Positions 8,085-15,283 of a DNA stretch of 64,000 nucleotides are shown here, one piece after another. The position numbers were made by a program, and so were the translations under genes. The notes below the pieces were generated by a model that ran no database searches, was not told where the DNA came from, and was given only the letters and a program-made list of their open reading frames with translations. How positions within the stretch are numbered: the first letter of the stretch is position 1; every line of letters begins with the position of its first letter. The DNA is from Streptomyces longispororuber (GTDB lineage Bacteria > Actinomycetota > Actinomycetes > Streptomycetales > Streptomycetaceae), in NCBI RefSeq assembly GCF_014656095.1, contig NZ_BNBT01000016.1, positions 23,396 through 87,395 on the forward strand, read 5' to 3'.

Positions 8085-8445
8085 CGAGGGTCAGCACCAG
8101 GCCCACGAGGCCGGTGGCCACGCCCGCCACGGCCTGCTTGCGGCCGGCGCCGTGCATGCGGTGGGCGTTGGCGAGCCCGGTGACGCCGAGGACGAGGGCC
8201 GGCACGGGGATGGTGCCCGTAACGGCGCGCAGCGGCGGAAAGAGGGCCCCGACGACGGACAGGGTGCCGTAGGCGAGGGCGAGGGTGGCCAGGCCGTTGA
8301 GCGGGCCTTTCGCCGGAGCCGAAGCCGGAGCCGAAGCCGAAGCCGGGTCTGGTGCCGAAGCCGGGTCCGGCGCCTGGGCCTGGGCCGGGGCCTGGGCCTG
8401 GGTGGGTGCGGTCTGTGCGGCAGGGGCGGGCGCGAGTGTGGTCAT
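8074..8445 (-). CDS. Small membrane protein, DUF4190-like
   Basis: This 123-residue protein begins with a proline/alanine-rich stretch of PAQAQAPDPASA repeats (about 5-48). Two hydrophobic helices follow (about 52-75 and 98-122), separated by a short loop with GLANAHRMHGAGRKQAVAG. This is the arrangement of DUF4190 proteins, which are two-helix membrane proteins of unknown function. The ATG at 8445 gives a complete protein. The DNA of the low-complexity part is itself a run of GAAGCCGGAGCC-like units and so is length-variable in principle. Its 3' end overlaps the flavoprotein gene by 11 bases tail to tail. Confidence 0.65.
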   Translation of the reverse strand: MTTLAPAPAAQTAPTQAQAPAQAQAPDPASAPDPASASAPASAPAKGPLNGLATLALAYGTLSVVGALFPPLRAVTGTIPVPALVLGVTGLANAHRMHGAGRKQAVAGVATGLVGLVLTLVTL

Positions 8446-8833
8446 GAAGGCGTCGTCCTGGTGACTCGGAGCGGGTGGGAGGGGCGCGGCAGGCACGCGA
8501 GAGCCGTCCGCGACGGCCCCGCGCGGCGCGCGCCGCGCGGGCAGTGCCGTCGATGCGGGGGGGGCACTGGCGGTGCCGACGGTACGAGCGGTGCGAGCGG
8601 CACTGGCGGTGCCGACGGTGCGGGCCGTACAGGCGGTGCAGGCGGTAGCGACGATGCGGGCCGTGCCGATGGTGCCGACAGCGCTGTCGGCCGGAAAGCC
8701 GCCGTCGACTCCGCCGAGGCCGCCGTCGACCCCGCCGTAGACCCCCTGGGGCTGCCGTCGGCCCCACCGAGGCTAGGGAACCGCAAGCCATAGATCAAAG
8801 ACGCGATTCCATGGGGAGGCATAGGGTTCGCCT
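8446..8833. other. Gene-free, GGTGC-repeat-rich intergenic stretch
   Basis: This 388-base gap is rich in GGTGCCGACGG, GCGAGCGG and GTGCAGGCGG near-repeats, especially at 8568-8690. In one plus-strand frame it reads as collagen-like GGADGTSGASG. I see no start, ribosome site or family resemblance supporting a gene. The last 20 bases hold the LysR operator candidate. Confidence 0.55.
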
Positions 8834-8835
8834 AT
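8821..8835. promoter_or_regulatory. Palindromic LysR-type site over the start codon
   Basis: ATAGG-GTTCG-CCTAT is a perfect 5-bp inverted repeat and contains T-N11-A (T8822, A8834), the minimal LysR box. It overlaps the ATG of the lysR gene, which suits autorepression. Assignment is inference. Confidence 0.5.
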
Positions 8836-9742
8836 GGCCATCCCCACGCTGCGGCAGCTCGAGTACCTCGTCGCCGTCGTCGAGACCGGCAGCATCACCG
8901 ACGCCGCCGCCCGGCTGCGCGTCTCCCAGCCGACCCTGTCCCAGCAGCTCAAGAGCCTGGAGCGGGCGGTGGGCACGCCCCTGTTGGAGCGCACGCCGCG
9001 CGGGGCGCACCTCACCCCGGCGGGCCGCGCCTTCCTGCCGGGTGCCCGGCACGCCCTGACGGGTGCCGAGCGGGCCGCCGGGGCCGCCCGCGCCGTGGCC
9101 GACATGGTCCACGGCGAGCTGCACCTCGCCGCCGTGCTGAGCGTGGCCCTGGGCGTGGTCCCCGGCGTGCTGGCCGCCTGGCACCGGCACCACCCCCGCG
9201 TCGACGTCGTCCTGCACGAGTACGCCGACCTCGGCTCCTTCGCCCGCGCGGTGAGCGACGCCACCGCCGACGTGGCCCTCGGCCCGCTGCCCGAGGGCTG
9301 GGAGGGGCCCCATCACCCGCTCGGCACCGAGGAGTTCGTCGCGCTCGTGCCGCCCGGGGACCCGCTGGCCGGGCGCGTGACCGTGCGCCTTGAGGAGCTG
9401 GCCGACCGCCCCTGGGTCCAGTACGGGCAGAACCACGCCCTGGCCGCCACCGTCGAACGGCTCTGCGCGGAGGCGGGGTTCACTCCGCACGCGGCCATTC
9501 GCTCGACGCAGACGGCCGCCGTGCCCCGGCTCGTCGCCGCCGGGCTCGGCGCCGGTCTGGTGCCCGCCAACGTCCTCACCCCGGACTTCCCGGGCACGGC
9601 GCTGCGCCTGGTGCCGCGCAGGCGCCGCCCCCTGGCCGTCTTCACCCGCCCCGGGCCGCACCCGCTGATCGCCGAGTTCGTCACCACCGCGCGCGACCAC
9701 GCCCGCCTGACGCCCGAGCACCTGGCCGAACGGCTCGCCTAG
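8834..9742 (+). CDS. LysR family transcriptional regulator
   Basis: This 302-residue protein has the LysR winged helix-turn-helix at about 6-65 (LRQLEYLVAVVETGSITDAAARLRVSQPTLSQQLKSLE written in parts: LRQLEYLVAVVETGS, DAAARLRVSQPTLSQQLK) and a periplasmic-binding-like effector domain at about 90-295. The start is the ATG inside the palindrome at 8821-8835; GGGGAGG lies 14 bases upstream. The nearest divergent gene is 388 bases away and the next plus-strand gene is the secreted protease, so the target is unclear. The palindrome suggests self-regulation. Confidence 0.88.
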   Translation: MAIPTLRQLEYLVAVVETGSITDAAARLRVSQPTLSQQLKSLERAVGTPLLERTPRGAHLTPAGRAFLPGARHALTGAERAAGAARAVADMVHGELHLAAVLSVALGVVPGVLAAWHRHHPRVDVVLHEYADLGSFARAVSDATADVALGPLPEGWEGPHHPLGTEEFVALVPPGDPLAGRVTVRLEELADRPWVQYGQNHALAATVERLCAEAGFTPHAAIRSTQTAAVPRLVAAGLGAGLVPANVLTPDFPGTALRLVPRRRRPLAVFTRPGPHPLIAEFVTTARDHARLTPEHLAERLA

Positions 9743-9836
9743 GCGCGATCCGGACGGCCGCGGGGAGGTGCCGACCGGGCCTCCGGGGCGGTCCACACCC
9801 TTGCGTGATTGACGCGGGCATGCCAGTTTCCTTGGT

Positions 9837-9890
9837 CGGTACGTCCCCCACGTACCTCGGTACGTCCCCCACGTACCTCGGTACGTCCCA
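9837..9890. repeat. Three tandem GGTACGT...ACGT palindromic repeats
   Basis: The 20-bp unit GGTACGTCCCCCACGTACC plus one base occurs twice exactly and a third time imperfectly (GGTACGTCCCACACGTCACC). Each unit is an inverted repeat with 7-bp arms and a 5-base spacer. The array ends about 28 bases upstream of the protease ATG, so it probably includes regulator sites or the transcribed leader. Confidence 0.85.
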
Positions 9891-9918
9891 CACGTCACCG
9901 TTGAAGGAGACCCCCCAC

Positions 9919-10977
9919 ATGAGACGCACCACGTCCGCGCGCCTCGTCCTGTCCGCCCTCCTCGTCACCGGCTCCCTCGCCCTCGGCGTGACACCGGCCG
10001 GGGCTCGGAGCGAACCGTCAGGACCGCCCACGCCGTCCCAGGTCAACGCCCTCAGCGCCCAGGTGGAACGGCAGTTGGGCGACGACAGCGCCGGTACGTA
10101 CGTCGACCGGCGGACCGGCGCGCTGATCGCCACCGTCACCAGCGACGCCGCCGCCGAGCGCGCCCGCGCGGCGGGCGCGGTCCCGAAGCGGGTGACGCGC
10201 GACGCCGCCCAACTCGACGCCGCCATGGACGCGCTGGAGTCCCGCGCGAAGATACCCGGCACGTCCTGGGGCCTCGACCCGCGCACCAACCAGATAGCCG
10301 TGCAGGCCGACCGCTCGGTGTCGGCCCGTGACCTGGCCCGACTGCGCCGCGTGGCCGATTCGCTCGACGGGGCGGTCCGCGTCAGCCGCGTGCCCGGCAC
10401 CTTCCGGCGCGAGGTGGCGGGCGGCGACGCCATCTACGGCGGCGGCTCCCGCTGCTCGGCCGCCTTCAACGTCACCAAGGGCACCACCCGCTACTTCGTC
10501 ACCGCCGGCCACTGCACCAACCTCAGCTCCACCTGGTCGGCCACGTCCGGCGGCGCGGCGATCGGCACGCGCGAGGGCACCAGCTTCCCCACCAACGACT
10601 ACGGCCTCGTCCGCTACACCAACGGCTCCAACCCGGCGGGCAACGTCACCCTCCACAACGGCAGTTTCCAGGAGATCTCCTCCGCCGCCGACGCCGTCGT
10701 GGGCCAGGCGATCCGCAAGAGCGGCTCCACGACCAAGGTGACCAGCGGCACCGTCACCGCCGTCAACGTCACCGTGAACTACGGCGACGGGCCCGTGTAC
10801 GGCATGGTCCGCACCACGGCCTGCTCCGCGGGCGGCGACAGCGGCGGCGCCCACTTCGCGGGCACGGTCGCCCTCGGCATCCACTCGGGCAGCTCCGGCT
10901 GCTCGGGCACCAACGGCTCCGCCATCCACCAGCCGGTGCGGGAGGCGCTGGCCGCGTACGGCGTCAGCGTGTACTGA
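9919..10977 (+). CDS. Secreted S1 family serine protease (streptogrisin type)
   Basis: This is a 352-residue preproprotease. A signal peptide spans 1-29 (MRRTTSARLV...PAGA), an alpha-lytic-type prodomain about 30-168, and the mature chymotrypsin-fold domain begins near DAIYGGGSRCSAAF at about 170. The catalytic triad is H198 (TAGHC), D227 (NDYGLV) and S308 (GGDSGG). Disulfides C179-C199 and C302-C328 match streptogrisin B/D enzymes. The prodomain acts as a folding chaperone and is removed by self-cleavage; the enzyme digests extracellular protein. Ribosome site GAAGGAGA precedes the ATG. The three palindromic repeats at 9837-9890 lie in the promoter or leader, suggesting tight control. Confidence 0.93.
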   Translation: MRRTTSARLVLSALLVTGSLALGVTPAGARSEPSGPPTPSQVNALSAQVERQLGDDSAGTYVDRRTGALIATVTSDAAAERARAAGAVPKRVTRDAAQLDAAMDALESRAKIPGTSWGLDPRTNQIAVQADRSVSARDLARLRRVADSLDGAVRVSRVPGTFRREVAGGDAIYGGGSRCSAAFNVTKGTTRYFVTAGHCTNLSSTWSATSGGAAIGTREGTSFPTNDYGLVRYTNGSNPAGNVTLHNGSFQEISSAADAVVGQAIRKSGSTTKVTSGTVTAVNVTVNYGDGPVYGMVRTTACSAGGDSGGAHFAGTVALGIHSGSSGCSGTNGSAIHQPVREALAAYGVSVY

Positions 10978-10984
10978 CGCACGG

Positions 10985-11001
10985 CCCCGCTCGTGGCGGG
11001 G
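10985..11001. terminator. Short GC hairpin between convergent genes
   Basis: CCCCGC-TCGTG-GCGGGG forms a 6-bp stem just after the protease stop and 18 bases before the stop of the minus-strand gene at 11020. It is a plausible shared terminator. Confidence 0.45.
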
Positions 11002-11019
11002 ATTCGCCTCGGCGGCCCG

Positions 11020-12825
11020 TCAGGACGCCAGCCGCGCCTCCAGCGCGAGCACCTCCTCCGCCGCCCGTACGGCGTCGGGGCAGGCCACCGCGATCAGTCC
11101 CCAGTTGCCCGGCACGGACGTGAGGGCCCTGGCGTAGGACGTGGGGGTGCGGCGGTCGACGAGGCGGCGCAGCCGGGGCAGGTCCATGCCGGGGGCGGGA
11201 CGGATGACCTTGGTCGCGGCCGAGACGCCGCCTCCGGCCCGGCCGGGGGCGGCGAGCGCGCCGCGGCTCTCGTCCAGGAAGGCGTGCAGGTAGTCGGCGC
11301 CGCACGCGGAGAGGTTCAGGTCCTGCATGGCCACCAGGGGGGTGTCGCCGAAGCGGCCGCCGACGCGGGCGATCGCGAAGTCGATGCCGCCGTTGACCAG
11401 GCCGCGCCCCTGGAAGACCTGGACGAACGCGGCCATGGCGCGCCGCACGCGCGCGTAGTGGTCGCCCGTGATGCCGAACGCCGCGTGGGTGGCCTCGTCG
11501 AGGAAGACGTTGCCCTCCCACACGGTGCCGTTGAGGAACTGCAGGGCCATGCCGTCGGCCAGTCTCCCGCCCCGTACGTGCAGGGACGGGGCGAGCAGGA
11601 ACTCGTGGCCGGTGACGGTGTGCCGCAGGTAGTCGGCGTGGGCCTCCAGGAGGTGGTCCTCGCCGGAGCGGGCCGCCCGGTGGGCCAGAGCGGCGAGCGC
11701 AGCCGGGTCGTCGAGCGGCACCCCGACGTGGATGCGCTGTCCGGTGCCGCCCCTGACGGGTTTGAGGCAGCCGCGGCGCAGGCCGTACCGCTCCCGTAAC
11801 AGCCGTGCCGCGAGCCGGAGCCGGGCGGCGAAGGAGGCCTCCGCGGAACCGCTCCCGCCGTTCGCACAGGCGCCGTTCGTCCCGGGGGCGCCCGCCCGGC
11901 CGGCGGGGCGGCCTCCGGCCTCGTGCGGTGCGCCGCCGGGTTCTGTCCGGGTTCCGCCGCTCGCGGCGGCGTCGCCGAGCGCGCCGTCCCACTCGACGGT
12001 GTACCCGGGCAGCCGCGGTACGGCCAGGCCGAACGCGCGGTACAGCGGCGTGAGGGCCGACTCCTCGTCCAGGACGTCAAACGGGGCGCGCCCGGGCACG
12101 GGCGTCGCCAGCTCCCCCGCCGCCCGGGCCGTGGGGTGCAGGACGGCCTTGTGCCCCCAGCGCTCGGATATCTCCGGGGAGTTGGCCTCGACCAGGAGCC
12201 GGTCGAGGCCCGCGACCCGCCCGAGCCACAGGAGCAGCACCCGCAGCGGTGCGTCCAGGGCGTAGACGCGGACGACGCACGCGGGGTCGGCGCGCAACCG
12301 GTCGATCACGGGGCCGAGGATTCGGGACCACCGGTCGGCGGGGCCGTCGGCGAGCTTCAGCAGGGCGTGGCTGAGGTGGAAGTGGTCCAGGTCGGGGACC
12401 TCGACCGTCGGGTGGCCCGCCGCCGCCTGCCGCCAGGGCCCGGTCCTGCCGACGAGGAGGTCGTCGGCGTGCGCGAGGCAGACCGAGCGGGCCTCCAGGA
12501 TGGTGGGCCAGTCCTCGGCCGGCTCCCCGGCCGCGAGGCGTTCGATGGCACCCTCGTACATGCGCTTGGCCAGGGGCGGCGAGTAGATCACGATGCCGGG
12601 CCGGTCGCGGTCGGCGCCGACCGGGACCAGCTCTTCGCGGGCCGCGGCCTCGGCCGCGGGCGGGTCCATCCCGAGGAGCCGTCGGCAGATGCCCGCGAAC
12701 TCCTCCGGGGCGAGGCCCGCCGGTCCGACGTGGAACCCCGTCCAGGGCACGACGCGCCCGTCCGGCAGGGCGACTTCCCAGTGGTCCCGGGCCACGCGCC
12801 CCTCCCGCCTCTCCGCCGTCGACAC
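11020..12825 (-). CDS. ATP-grasp-like protein of unknown function
   Basis: This is a 601-residue protein that I do not recognise by name. The N-terminal half (about 1-280) resembles the pre-ATP-grasp region of PGM1-type peptide ligases. A 50-residue Gly/Ala-rich insert follows (about 283-332). The C-terminal half carries ATP-grasp-like elements: GCLKPVRGGTGQRIHVG (candidate ATP-binding lysine), LVNGGIDFAIARVG, and AMQDLNLSACGADY with a D-x-N pair suited to metal binding. Family members ligate carboxylates to amines. The GTG at 12825 follows AGGAGG at ideal spacing. The nearest same-strand neighbour upstream is a cupin, 111 bases away. Ligase function is inference. Confidence 0.55.
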   Translation of the reverse strand: MSTAERREGRVARDHWEVALPDGRVVPWTGFHVGPAGLAPEEFAGICRRLLGMDPPAAEAAAREELVPVGADRDRPGIVIYSPPLAKRMYEGAIERLAAGEPAEDWPTILEARSVCLAHADDLLVGRTGPWRQAAAGHPTVEVPDLDHFHLSHALLKLADGPADRWSRILGPVIDRLRADPACVVRVYALDAPLRVLLLWLGRVAGLDRLLVEANSPEISERWGHKAVLHPTARAAGELATPVPGRAPFDVLDEESALTPLYRAFGLAVPRLPGYTVEWDGALGDAAASGGTRTEPGGAPHEAGGRPAGRAGAPGTNGACANGGSGSAEASFAARLRLAARLLRERYGLRRGCLKPVRGGTGQRIHVGVPLDDPAALAALAHRAARSGEDHLLEAHADYLRHTVTGHEFLLAPSLHVRGGRLADGMALQFLNGTVWEGNVFLDEATHAAFGITGDHYARVRRAMAAFVQVFQGRGLVNGGIDFAIARVGGRFGDTPLVAMQDLNLSACGADYLHAFLDESRGALAAPGRAGGGVSAATKVIRPAPGMDLPRLRRLVDRRTPTSYARALTSVPGNWGLIAVACPDAVRAAEEVLALEARLAS

Positions 12826-12936
12826 CAGCAGCCTCCTGACGTGAGCCCTGCCTCCTGGCGAGGCCGTGAGCGGGCGCGGGACCGTCGCGTGCTGTGTGCA
12901 GTGTTGCCCACAACCGGGCGGGGGTCACCACCGCCG

Positions 12937-13515
12937 TCAGGGCGCCCGGCGGGCTTTGGCGCGTTGTACTCCCCCGGAGGCGGCGGCCCGGGCCGCCCGC
13001 CAGTCGGCGCCGTCGAGGAAGTGCACGTCGTAGCGGTCCTGCTGCGGCAGGAGGCTGTCGAAGGGTTCGAGGCCGTGCTGGACGCGCCCCAACGTCCGGA
13101 AGTAGTCGAAGCGGTCGACGCCGGGCGCGAGGACCACCAGCAGGTCGGCGGTGTCCCCGGCGGCGGCGCCGAAGGCGTGCGGCGTCCCCGGTGCCACCAC
13201 GACCAGGCCGCCCCGCCCCACGGTGACGAGTTCGCCGTCCAGGAAGAAGTCCACCGTGCCGTCCAGGACGTGGAACAGCTCCGTCGACCGGGCGTGGTGG
13301 TGCGGTCCCGCGCCGTCCGCCCCCTCGCCGAGGGTGAGCCGGTTGGCGCCCAGGGCGCCGCCGGTCGCCGTCGCGTCGACGAGCAGGTCGAAGCCGCCGC
13401 CGTGGGGCAGCGGCACGTGCTCGGTCGTGCCGGGCGGTACCACCAGCGCCCCGGGGGTGCGCGGGGAGCCGCCGCCGGCTCCGGGGTGGTCAGGGGCGTG
13501 TGCGTACCGGCTCAT
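12937..13515 (-). CDS. Cupin domain protein
   Basis: This 192-residue protein has a cupin beta-barrel at about 45-125. The metal-binding motif GPHHHARSTELFHVLDG fits G-x5-H-x-H-x(3-4)-E, and the second half PGTPHAFG supplies the last histidine. Cupins range from dioxygenases and isomerases to sugar- or drug-binding proteins, and the substrate is not evident here. ATG 13515 follows GAGGAGC. It is divergent from a LysR gene 176 bases away, which may control it, and lies on the same strand upstream of the ATP-grasp-like gene; the 111-base gap leaves co-transcription open. Confidence 0.8.
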   Translation of the reverse strand: MSRYAHAPDHPGAGGGSPRTPGALVVPPGTTEHVPLPHGGGFDLLVDATATGGALGANRLTLGEGADGAGPHHHARSTELFHVLDGTVDFFLDGELVTVGRGGLVVVAPGTPHAFGAAAGDTADLLVVLAPGVDRFDYFRTLGRVQHGLEPFDSLLPQQDRYDVHFLDGADWRAARAAASGGVQRAKARRAP

Positions 13516-13690
13516 CCGGGGCTCCTCGGGTCGGGCGGGCCGCGGCGCGGCCCGCGCGGATCCCATTCGACCCGGGGAACAGGGCGCGTACCAGCATCAG
13601 TTGTCACCTGCAGAGATCACGGATCGAGATGAATGCGGGGGGGGCGGGGCGCGCCCCGCCCGGATGGCGCGACGGGGGGCGGCGGGGCCG

Positions 13691-14569
13691 GTGGAGCTGC
13701 GGCAGTTGGAGTACTTCGCGGCGGTCGCCGACGAGGGCGGTTTCAGCCGGGCCGCCGCACGCCTCGGCATCGTCCAGTCGGCGGTGAGCCAGCAGGTGCG
13801 CCGCCTGGAACGCGAGCTGGGCGTGGCGCTGTTCCGGCGCACCACGCGGCACGTCGAACTCACCGGCGCGGGCGAGCGCCTGCTGCCGGAGGCGCGCGCG
13901 GTGCTCGCCGCGGCGCGCCGGACCCGGCGGGTCGCGGCCGACCTGGCGGCGGGCGACGGCGTGCTGCGCCTGGGCACCGTGCAGGGCCCCGGCGACCGCC
14001 TGCGCCGCCTGCTGGCGGACCTCGCGGCGGCGGCACCCGGGCTCCGCGTCCGGCCACGCCGCCTGGGGCTCACCGAACGGCTCGCGGCGGTCCGCTCCGG
14101 CGAGCTGGACGCGGCGCTGGTGCGGGCGGCGCCGCGCGCGCCGGGGCTCGAACTCCTGCCGGTGTGGCGCGATCCGCTGTACGTGGCGCTGCCCGCGGGC
14201 CACCGCCTCGCGGGCGCGGCGTCCCCGCGCCTCACCGACCTCGCGGACCTGCCGCTGCGGCTCGCTCCGCGCGGGCACAACCCGCCCTTCCACGACCTGG
14301 TGACCGGCGCGCTGCGGGCGGCCGGTGCCGAACCGCCGTACGGGCCGCCGTTCACCACGCTCCAGGAGACCCTGGCCGAGATCGGCGCGGGCGCCCCGTC
14401 GTGGACCGTCTTCTACGAGGTGGCGGGGGTGCCGTCGTTCCCGCGGGTGGCGGTGCGGCCGCTCGCCGCCCCGGCCCTGACGACGTACCTCGCGGTGCTC
14501 CCGGGGCCGCCGGGTCCTGCGCTGCGCCCCCTGCTGGCGGTGCTGCCGGACCCCGCCGCGTCAGACTGA
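13691..14569 (+). CDS. LysR family transcriptional regulator
   Basis: This 292-residue regulator starts VELRQLEYFAAVADEGG, the standard LysR opening, with the helix-turn-helix at about 3-60 (SRAAARLGIVQSAVSQQVRRL in parts) and an effector domain to about 285. GTG 13691 matches the family start; an in-frame ATG at 13664 would add nine residues and follows a GC hairpin. The divergent cupin gene is the most likely target. Its 3' end overlaps the convergent TetR gene by nine bases. Confidence 0.85.
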   Translation: MELRQLEYFAAVADEGGFSRAAARLGIVQSAVSQQVRRLERELGVALFRRTTRHVELTGAGERLLPEARAVLAAARRTRRVAADLAAGDGVLRLGTVQGPGDRLRRLLADLAAAAPGLRVRPRRLGLTERLAAVRSGELDAALVRAAPRAPGLELLPVWRDPLYVALPAGHRLAGAASPRLTDLADLPLRLAPRGHNPPFHDLVTGALRAAGAEPPYGPPFTTLQETLAEIGAGAPSWTVFYEVAGVPSFPRVAVRPLAAPALTTYLAVLPGPPGPALRPLLAVLPDPAASD

Positions 14570-15217
14570 GGCCTCCGCGCCCTCGTGGTGGCGCTGGTAG
14601 TGGCCGCGCCAGCGCGGTGTCGCCGCGCCGCCCATCACGGTCATCACCACGTCGTGCGCGAGCGTGTCCGTGACCGGCAGATGGCCGAAGAGCACGCGGT
14701 GGTACGTGGTGGCGCCGAGCATGTCCAGGAGCAGGTCCAGGTCGGCGTCCGGCCGGATGTCGCCGCGCTCGATGCCCCGGCGCAGCGCGGCCTCCGTCGT
14801 GGCCCTGCGGGGCCGGAAGACCGTCTCGGTGAAGACGCGGTCCAGCTCGGGGTCGTCGGCCAGCTCCGCCACCAGGGCGGGCAGCGTCCGGCGCCCGAGC
14901 GTGCCGCCGAAGGCCTGGCTGAGGGTCTCGATGCCCAGGATGAGGTCGCAGTGCGTGCAGCCGGTGTCCGGGGTGGGCGCGGTGCCCATGGTCTCGGCGA
15001 GCGCGGTGATCACGAGGTGCTGCCGGGACGGCCAGCGGCGGCGGATGGCCGGTTTCGTGGTGCCCGCGCGGCGGGCCACGCCCTCGAGCGTCAGGTGCGG
15101 ATAGCCGGACTCCTCCAGGAGTTCCAGCGTCGCCCGGACGATGGCCTCGTCGAGCCGGGCGTCACGCGGGCGTCCCGCCGAACGGGCGGGCGGGGCTGCG
15201 GAATCCGGGGTTGCCAT
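14561..15217 (-). CDS. TetR family transcriptional regulator
   Basis: This 218-residue repressor has the TetR N-terminal helix-turn-helix at about 20-65 (IVRATLELLEESGYPHLTLEG then ARRAGTTKPAIRRRW) and a ligand-binding C-terminal domain with LLDMLGATTYHRVLFGH. The ATG at 15217 is preferred; an ATG at 15238 would add seven residues. It is divergent from the MFS transporter, and an imperfect palindrome sits between them, so it probably represses the transporter and itself in response to a transported compound. Confidence 0.88.
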   Translation of the reverse strand: MATPDSAAPPARSAGRPRDARLDEAIVRATLELLEESGYPHLTLEGVARRAGTTKPAIRRRWPSRQHLVITALAETMGTAPTPDTGCTHCDLILGIETLSQAFGGTLGRRTLPALVAELADDPELDRVFTETVFRPRRATTEAALRRGIERGDIRPDADLDLLLDMLGATTYHRVLFGHLPVTDTLAHDVVMTVMGGAATPRWRGHYQRHHEGAEASV

Positions 15218-15250
15218 GGGGTCCAGTATAGGTAGCATGTACTTTCGTTC

Positions 15251-15267
15251 CGTTCCGGATCGAAACG
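15251..15267. promoter_or_regulatory. Candidate TetR operator
   Basis: CGTTCCG-GAT-CGAAACG is an inverted repeat with one mismatch, placed between the divergent tetR and MFS genes and just upstream of the MFS ribosome site AAAGGAGG. The position fits repression of both genes. Inference only. Confidence 0.45.
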
Positions 15268-15283
15268 TAAAGGAGGGTTGGCC

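Noticed and set aside
7999..8793. Collagen-like GGADGTSGASG frame
   Set aside because: Begins inside the flavoprotein gene in another frame and merely reflects GGTGCN repeats in the gap.
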